Shown here: one piece after another, positions 22,530 to 28,010 of the stretch
How positions within the stretch are numbered: position 1 is the stretch's first letter
Layout of the letters: each line of letters opens with the position of its first letter
Assembly (NCBI RefSeq): GCF_001039355.2
Contig: NW_019775815.1
Span: 110,994-139,003 of the forward strand
Reading direction: 5' to 3'
Source of the DNA: Lingula anatina
Lineage: Eukaryota; Brachiopoda; Lingulata; Lingulida; Lingulidae
DNA: 28,010 nt
Notes under the pieces: generated by a model
The model's input: only the letters and a program-made list of their open reading frames with translations
Told to the model about the DNA's origin: nothing
Databases searched by the model: none
Translations under genes and position numbers: made by a program

Positions 22530-22790
22530 CTTGAACGTGTTATCTTTCTGCTTAGTGTGGGACTTTGTTTTCCTATTACTTAAATTTCTTTTCTATGTTG
22601 GACGTGTTCTTGATTATTCAGAGTCATATATTCTGTATTTAATAGACGTTTTCTTTTTGACTTTTTATCAGTTTCTTCTCTTCTCCTTTCGTTATTTCTG
22701 TTTCCTTTTTTATCTTGATTGTTAACATAATATCATTAACATTCTTCTTATTTTTTTTCGATACATAAATTTCAATTTTTTTCATTCATA
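22530..22790 (+). other. pyrimidine-rich tract
   Basis: The plus strand is heavily T-rich with interspersed C over about 260 bases. The 64-codon Phe/Leu-rich frame inside it (22531-22725) reflects this bias and is not a membrane protein I can support. Such strand asymmetry can come from transcription-coupled bias or an old retroposon tail in reverse orientation. Confidence 0.5.
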
Positions 22791-24276
22791 TGATAATTAC
22801 ATTTAGTCGTTTTATATTAGTGACCGTTATTCCCATACATGGTGAGGAAATTGTAACTGAGAGAACTGAATTTTCTGGGTTGATCTTGAGTCCTCCACAT
22901 TTTTATCATAGGTAATATGATTTACAGCAGCGGGAAACACGCCTAAGATCTTAACGATAAGATGCCATGTTCGATTGGATGCGCACCGATTGAACCGTAC
23001 TAACAATTTTCTCAAAACTCATCGGACACCCCACTGCGCGTGTAATTAACTGATCTTCTATATACCCACTGGTACACGTAGATGGCGCTGGCGGTGGCGC
23101 TGGCAAAGCTGTTTGCAGAATCTCCCTTTGTCAGTTAGTTAAGTGGTGATTTGCGCAAATATGTAGCCAATTAAATCGCATGCCACTTACTGCAAAGTAC
23201 TAAGGCCGGATGCTTGTTACCATTTTATCTGTTGGTTTAACTCTCAAGGTCAAAAAACTTTCGGAATGACGTCAATACAATAGATAGGCGATACAAAATA
23301 ATGGAAGGAAAAATTGCATTACTAATAGCCATAGATTAGATACTAAACCAGCGGCAACTTTGTATTGGGTGTTTTGATCACGTCCCACATGTGCAATGTA
23401 GACAAGGCTTTCTATAGAGCACAATGTTACATTGTATGTGCTATTAAGGCCTGGTGGTATAGTGGAACAGGGGGCGAAGTTTGCGAATAGGAAAAGCCAG
23501 CTGGAGTCAACAGCGTAGCGACATGTTCATTCCTGAACATAGCATTAAATAATGAAAATGAACAGTTATGGGCTATAAATCTTGATGAACAAGTTCACAA
23601 ATACCGCAACAACAGGCGTTTATTTTGATGGAAAACGTGCTTGTTGTAATAATCGCATAATATGAGTAAAGGTGCCAATATATTTTTTACAAAAGAAAAA
23701 AGTGACTAATAGCCGACAGCGCTTTGTATAGAAATGATCCGTCGAAGTCATCGAGGTGACGGGATAAGTAGAGTGTAATCACCCTCAAGCCGGCTTTTAC
23801 CTATGCAGTGTTAAAGAAATGACAGTTGTCGAAACCATTTGTGATCTCCCAGCTACAAGACTGAGATAGTATTGAGGAAGGTATGTCAAATTTTAAGCGT
23901 TAACATTAAGTATAAGCTTGACGTTATATCATATATACTTCTTCAAACTTACTCATCATGGGGTTAAGGAAGACATTTCGAGTTGGCTGGGTTAAAATGA
24001 AAAGTAGGTGACAGCTGGCTCGCATGGCGTCAGTCTCGTTGAACAGATTAATAAACAGGATATCGGTGACATGAAGATTTCACTGAGCACTGCGAATGGG
24101 GTATGGAGAACGTTGGTATTTGCTGGAAAATATTATCCTTGTAGACAATGGGCACCTGGAAAGGTTTTCGATAGCAAACGTTTATTTGGTCGCACGATGA
24201 CGTCACTTTGACCTATACCGGTTTAAGTTTGTAGTTTGGTCTGTTTTAATTGTAGGGGTAATGGGGACCGGGCATG

Positions 24277-24280
<4 letters not shown>
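22791..24280. other. non-coding DNA with a perfect 15-bp palindrome
   Basis: ACAATGT-T-ACATTGT at 23421-23435 is a perfect palindrome. The 67-codon frame at 24008-24211 opens with GTG and has no recognisable motif. An AGGGGGCG core lies at 23469-23476. No gene is supported apart from the weak small frame at 23082-23138. Confidence 0.5.
23082..23138 (+). CDS. possible signal-peptide-like short frame, TATA-proximal
   Basis: The ATG at 23082 opens MALAVALAKLFAESPFVS and then a TAG. It sits about 20 bases after a TATATA tract (about 23059) in a locally GC-richer patch. The start resembles a hydrophobic signal peptide. GTCAGT at 23130 could be a splice donor after Phe-16, which would make this a first exon. 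The near-perfect 12-bp tandem (GGCGCTGGCGGT-type) that produces the Ala-Leu-Ala-Val run could equally be simple sequence. No second exon was found, so confidence is low. Confidence 0.12.
   Translation: MALAVALAKLFAESPFVS

Positions 24281-24330
<50 letters not shown>
24281..24330. repeat. (CT)25 microsatellite
   Basis: This is an uninterrupted 50-base CT run. The overlapping open frames on both strands encode poly-(Ser-Leu) or poly-(Arg-Glu) and are not genes. Confidence 0.98.
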
Positions 24331-24333
<3 letters not shown>

Positions 24334-24949
24334 TTTTTATTTTTTTTGTTTGTTTTGTTTTGCTTTGATGAGAGCTCATTGGACCGAGATTAGGGTCAAT
24401 CGCCCGCAGTTTTATGAGAGAGTTGCGTGTCCTATTGAAAAAAAAATATCCTCTCATATATCTGGGGTAACTTAGGGTTTTAGGATATATTTTCCTATTT
24501 TAACCTAGTATAAAAATTGCCACAGATCACCATATCTTAGCCAAGGGGCATGTATGTATGCATAGCAAAATACTGCCTTGTGATCATTGGTTTATTGTAC
24601 ACACAGAACTGTACATGGGGGACCGATGAAAATGATGGCAGGAATAGAAACAGCAGCATATCCTCGAGCTTGTGGGTCTAACAAGGCCAACGCAGCAAGC
24701 GAAGTTGTCCATTTATTTATGTGGGTGTACGTTTATTTCTTTATTCTCTCCTTTCCTCATTAATTCATCTACTCATTCTTCATTCACTCCTGTGTGGATA
24801 TAAAGTGTTCAATATTAAGGATTTATTAGAATGAAAAATCCGCATTTTTTGCACTTTCGAACGTGTCAGTATAGCCTACACAATACGTTGATTTATTTAA
24901 CCATTAAACGGTTTCAAATCCCTCTCGTTATACGACAGTTAACCTGAAT
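24331..24949. other. non-coding DNA
   Basis: The sequence is AT-rich with a T/G-rich run after the microsatellite and short TTTATTTAT-type words. I see no coding frame beyond microsatellite artefacts and no element ends. Confidence 0.55.
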
Positions 24950-25150
24950 TATAACTGAGATGTCACCCGCAGAAGTCTCAGCAGCCAGGATAAGACGCGG
25001 CGTTCGCGTGCGTATCTTACAGCAAGGCAGTTATTATTAAATTGTAATCACCCTCCATAGCAATGCGAGAGGTATTTATTGCCAGCTGCCCGTTAATGCC
25101 CCGGTGAGGGCAAGCCAGCCTTAATAGTCATAACATACCAGCGTGGCTCT
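24950..25150. promoter_or_regulatory. GC- and CpG-rich islet, candidate conserved non-coding element
   Basis: ACGCGGCGTTCGCGTGCG near 24995-25012 packs about six CpGs. It is followed by a GC-rich block with CAGCTG (E-box) and TTAAT homeodomain-type words (25083-25125). The block has no long frame and no inverted-repeat ends. Cis-regulatory function is inferred only from composition and motif clustering. Confidence 0.2.
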
Positions 25151-26480
25151 CTCTCTTTCTCCCTCTGAATTTCAGCATATGACATATCGGCCTCTAAAAT
25201 CGAACAAGCACACAAAGATGTATGTCCTAGAAATCTAATTTATATTCATTTAGATTTGCATTCATTCCAAATATCAGCCAAAATAACGTAGACATGCAGC
25301 TGAAGTATACAGAGTCGACTACTCCCGGCTCAACGGGAAGTATTGTTTATTAATATTCTGCCAGCAGAAACATTGTCAACGTGGGGGACATTTCTCATGT
25401 TTAAATCATGCTGTTTTATAACAGTACAGCTGAGTGAGGGAGTTCTGTTGTTGAAAACAGAAACGGTTTCTTGACTCCTTTCCAAATTCGCTCTCACCTG
25501 CCACAGAATTGTGTGCGTGCAACGCAAGATTATATAGAAAGCCGTTCGAACTACGCGGGGTCCTTTTTATCTTAAAGGTTTGTTTTTGTATACTTTCTGC
25601 ATTTTCTTTATACACGTTATAATCACATTCATTTATTTGTCAGTTCCAAAAGTTGAAAGCATTGCGACAGAACTCTGTGTAAGTAAGTACCAAGGGTGTA
25701 TAATGTCATTCAAGGAAGTGAAGAATGAAATACATCGGATTTTACTGAAATATTTAAACCTACAGTACCCAAACCACACTACAAATGAGCATTTCTGGAT
25801 TGATATTTTTGCATATTTGCGAATGCTTAAAGACGTAAAGTTATTTTCATATGAATAACCTCCACCACACATTCATTGTTTATAGACATCTTATGACTTA
25901 GGAGTTTATGGACAGGTAATGTTTTTATAGATGTGTAAACGTGATGTCCAATATGTTAGCGGTAAGAGGTAACCTGTTTCTGTTGCTCATACATACAGTA
26001 GCTTATTATAAGGAAGGAGGGGGGTTCGAGAAGCACCCGGCTCAAATTAGAATAGTCCTAAACCCCGTGATACAGTGACAAATACTATTACGAAGATGAA
26101 AAAGCACAGTGCAGACAGGGTCACATAACTGATAAAACTATACCGATTATTCTAGGCCTACTCTACTGTACCCCCTATGTCAGGCGCTCATTTAACACTC
26201 CCGTGCAATGAAAATGTTATTTTAAGTCCTATTTCGTCATCTGTAAGGTGGTAAAGGTTTCTTAAAGATCAATTGTATTCGGTAATCAGGACACTTAATC
26301 GTAAAGTAGTGAAGAGGAAATCATTCCAGAGCTTCAATCTGATTAAGTTAAGTTAGCCAGCCTACGTTTCTGGCGCGGAACCTAACAGGCACGAAGGCAA
26401 TGCGCCGTTAAAAGGCACTCAGGAATTTTTATAGTTAATAACTTATGCTTGATGAACGAGGGAGTAATGGGTATGAGGCA
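25151..26480. other. non-coding DNA with unremarkable open frames
   Basis: The 92-codon plus frame (25580-25858) and the 79-codon minus frame (25633-25872) overlap antiparallel, so at most one could be real. The plus frame has a hydrophobic N-terminal run and then a mixed polar region ending in LFSYE. I recognise no family. A pyrimidine-rich AG and a GTAAGTAAG lie inside it about 35 bases apart, but they do not make a convincing exon. Confidence 0.45.
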
Positions 26481-26483
26481 AAT

Positions 26484-26521
26484 AGTGGCCAGCGGTGGTG
26501 ATAACTTTTATGCTGGCCACT
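26484..26521. repeat. perfect 10-bp stem hairpin
   Basis: AGTGGCCAGC (26484-26493) and GCTGGCCACT (26512-26521) are exact inverted copies around an 18-nt spacer. The stem is too short for a microRNA precursor. No poly-T stretch follows that would mark a Pol III product. Confidence 0.6.
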
Positions 26522-28010
26522 CAGCGGAGATGATGTACGCTGTATTGTTCGGAGAAATTCATTCATTGTCTAATTTGTCATCATGACATTGGCATCAAAG
26601 TGGGCGTAGCTAAGATGCTGCTTGATCAGTTTTATTGCATTATTCAAAGCCGTGGACTCTGTGCTTGTACATGTAGTTTTGATTCAAAGGCAAAGTTACC
26701 CTGCGACGCGAGTGAATAAGGATAACTTATATTGAAGGTGAGTGCAATGATATTTTTGCCCAGTGTATTGTTATGCATTTTGTTAACATGATGAGGAAGA
26801 CTCCAACCGGTCAAATTATATTGTGCCTATGGCCAGAAGACGTAGAGCGTACTGAATTCTCGGCGATCTTTTCTTGAAAAAAATTATCGCTCGAAAATAA
26901 ATTGAGGTACCCGTAGAATAAAACTGTACATGCAACAGGGCAATTCAAGATTGAAATACAGCCAAGCTAATGAATTTGAATTTCAGGTTAATTATAAGTC
27001 TTCGATTTATTCAATACCTTAATCTAAACTCACCCTGAAAAACATTGGCATATATTGCTCTGAAAAAATAAATAACTTTTAAATCCTTTTGTCTAGGTAC
27101 TTTGTGTGTGTATCTGTGTTGGTGTACAAAGAATTAGTCTAAAAGTCACAGAAATCGTTTAAAAAATAGTGACTTGTGAACTGCACAGTAAGTTATAACT
27201 TAAGATAAAAACATTCAATCATAGAACCAGATCCTATCCGCATGTGTCATCAAACGTCAGATATGCATGGGTCTGTTTGACAGTAAAGGTATTATAATAA
27301 TAATAAGGACAGCCTCGATCTTGACAATATGACAGAAAATGGCGTTTAAAGTTTTAAAAAATTATATCGGGTGGAAAAATATACTTCCCGAGCTTTTGAC
27401 TTAAGATAATCCATCTATACTCTTTAAAGTTCTAAGGAATTTCTCTCAACACTAGTTTATTGCCTCTTTTACGACAAAAACGCGTTTTTTTTTCTATGAG
27501 GTGTAGTTTCTGTTACATTTCTGTGGAGATAAATTGAATATCACTGCCCAGCATCGCTTTGGAGCGCTCTTCCATTTATCTATGAGAAAAGTTGATTGAT
27601 TGCTGACTTGGCCTTTTTCTACACACTTGTGGCATTACGTTTCATCTATCATGGATTCTGGTACACGTCTTAACCTCAGCTATGAGTTTAACTCCACAGA
27701 CCTCTGAATTATAGCTATTTGTCACTCTTCAGTGATATTTTCAGCCACCCTACAGTTTTTCCATGCAGGGCAGAGCTATTTGTAATATGTTGTGGGTTCA
27801 AAAATATATCTTGTAAATACATGCTAGGTTCTTTACGGAATAGTTGACATATTCCTATACAACCATTATATGGTATAAGATACTGTCCCATCTTTGTTTT
27901 ATATGTCATTATTTGAGGCCGCTACTTGATATTTAATAAGTGCAATATTTTCAGTGACATATAAACGCACCGAAGACTGTTATTTACAAAGGTCTTTTAC
28001 CATGCAATCG
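26522..28010. other. AT-rich non-coding DNA to the window end
   Basis: TACATGTA occurs at 26668-26675, and a short TAATAATAATAA run lies near 27294. The only open frame of 60 codons or more (27715-27909, minus) has no recognisable motif. No gene, RNA or element ends are visible. Confidence 0.55.

Noticed and set aside
23455-23530. Perfect A-box match TGGTATAGTGG suggesting a tRNA gene
   Set aside because: The only B-box-like string downstream matches about 8 of 11 positions and no cloverleaf stems can be drawn.
25580-25858. 92-codon frame with a hydrophobic start
   Set aside because: It overlaps an antiparallel frame of 79 codons, matches no family I know, and the splice-like sites inside it do not pair into a sensible exon.
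1-28010. CRISPR arrays, operons, bacterial or phage genes, rRNA
   Set aside because: No spaced direct-repeat array, ribosome-binding sites, gene packing or rRNA-like sequence is present. The composition and repeats are those of an animal genome.

Overview
The window looks like intergenic or intronic DNA from an animal nuclear genome, most likely a marine invertebrate. It is AT-rich. It has long (CT)n and (CA)n microsatellites, scattered short inverted-repeat transposons, a decayed non-LTR retrotransposon tail, and no dense run of open reading frames, operons or ribosome-binding sites. The palindrome TACATGTA occurs seven times by my count, where under one is expected in random sequence of this length. 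That octamer is a familiar feature of several marine invertebrate genomes, but I cannot name a species or phylum. No complete protein-coding gene can be supported. The longest open frame is 114 codons, and none of the open frames resembles a known cellular protein.

Layout. Bases 1-44 may hold the first codons of a minus-strand gene running off the left edge. Bases 45-4800 are featureless AT-rich DNA. A tRNA-like promoter fragment (about 4796-4865) and a decayed LINE reverse-transcriptase tail (4962-5183) follow. Bases 5184-9238 hold only small hairpins. At 9239-9303 a TATA box, a start codon in reasonable context and a consensus splice donor sit at first-exon spacing. From 9246 to 11612 an 1183-bp sequence occurs twice in tandem, with a single N (10429) between the copies. 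This is almost certainly two overlapping contig ends that were joined without merging, so the real locus is probably 1184 bases shorter.

The right half is littered with small non-autonomous elements. They are a 285-bp mariner-type MITE flanked by TA (12548-12832), a 284-bp MITE packed with TACTGCA motifs (14588-14871), a 147-bp inverted-repeat element (16199-16345), a foldback element carrying a degenerate hammerhead-like core (18896-19081), and a 185-bp element with perfect 26-bp terminal inverted repeats (20229-20413). Microsatellites lie at 18082-18146 and 24281-24330. CpG-rich islets at 22311-22520 and 24950-25150 are the best candidates for regulatory or conserved non-coding DNA. A few CTCF-like motifs are scattered between 13 and 23.5 kb.

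No genes can be seen working together here. The window is best read as a record of transposon debris and assembly structure, with two or three weak leads for gene starts.
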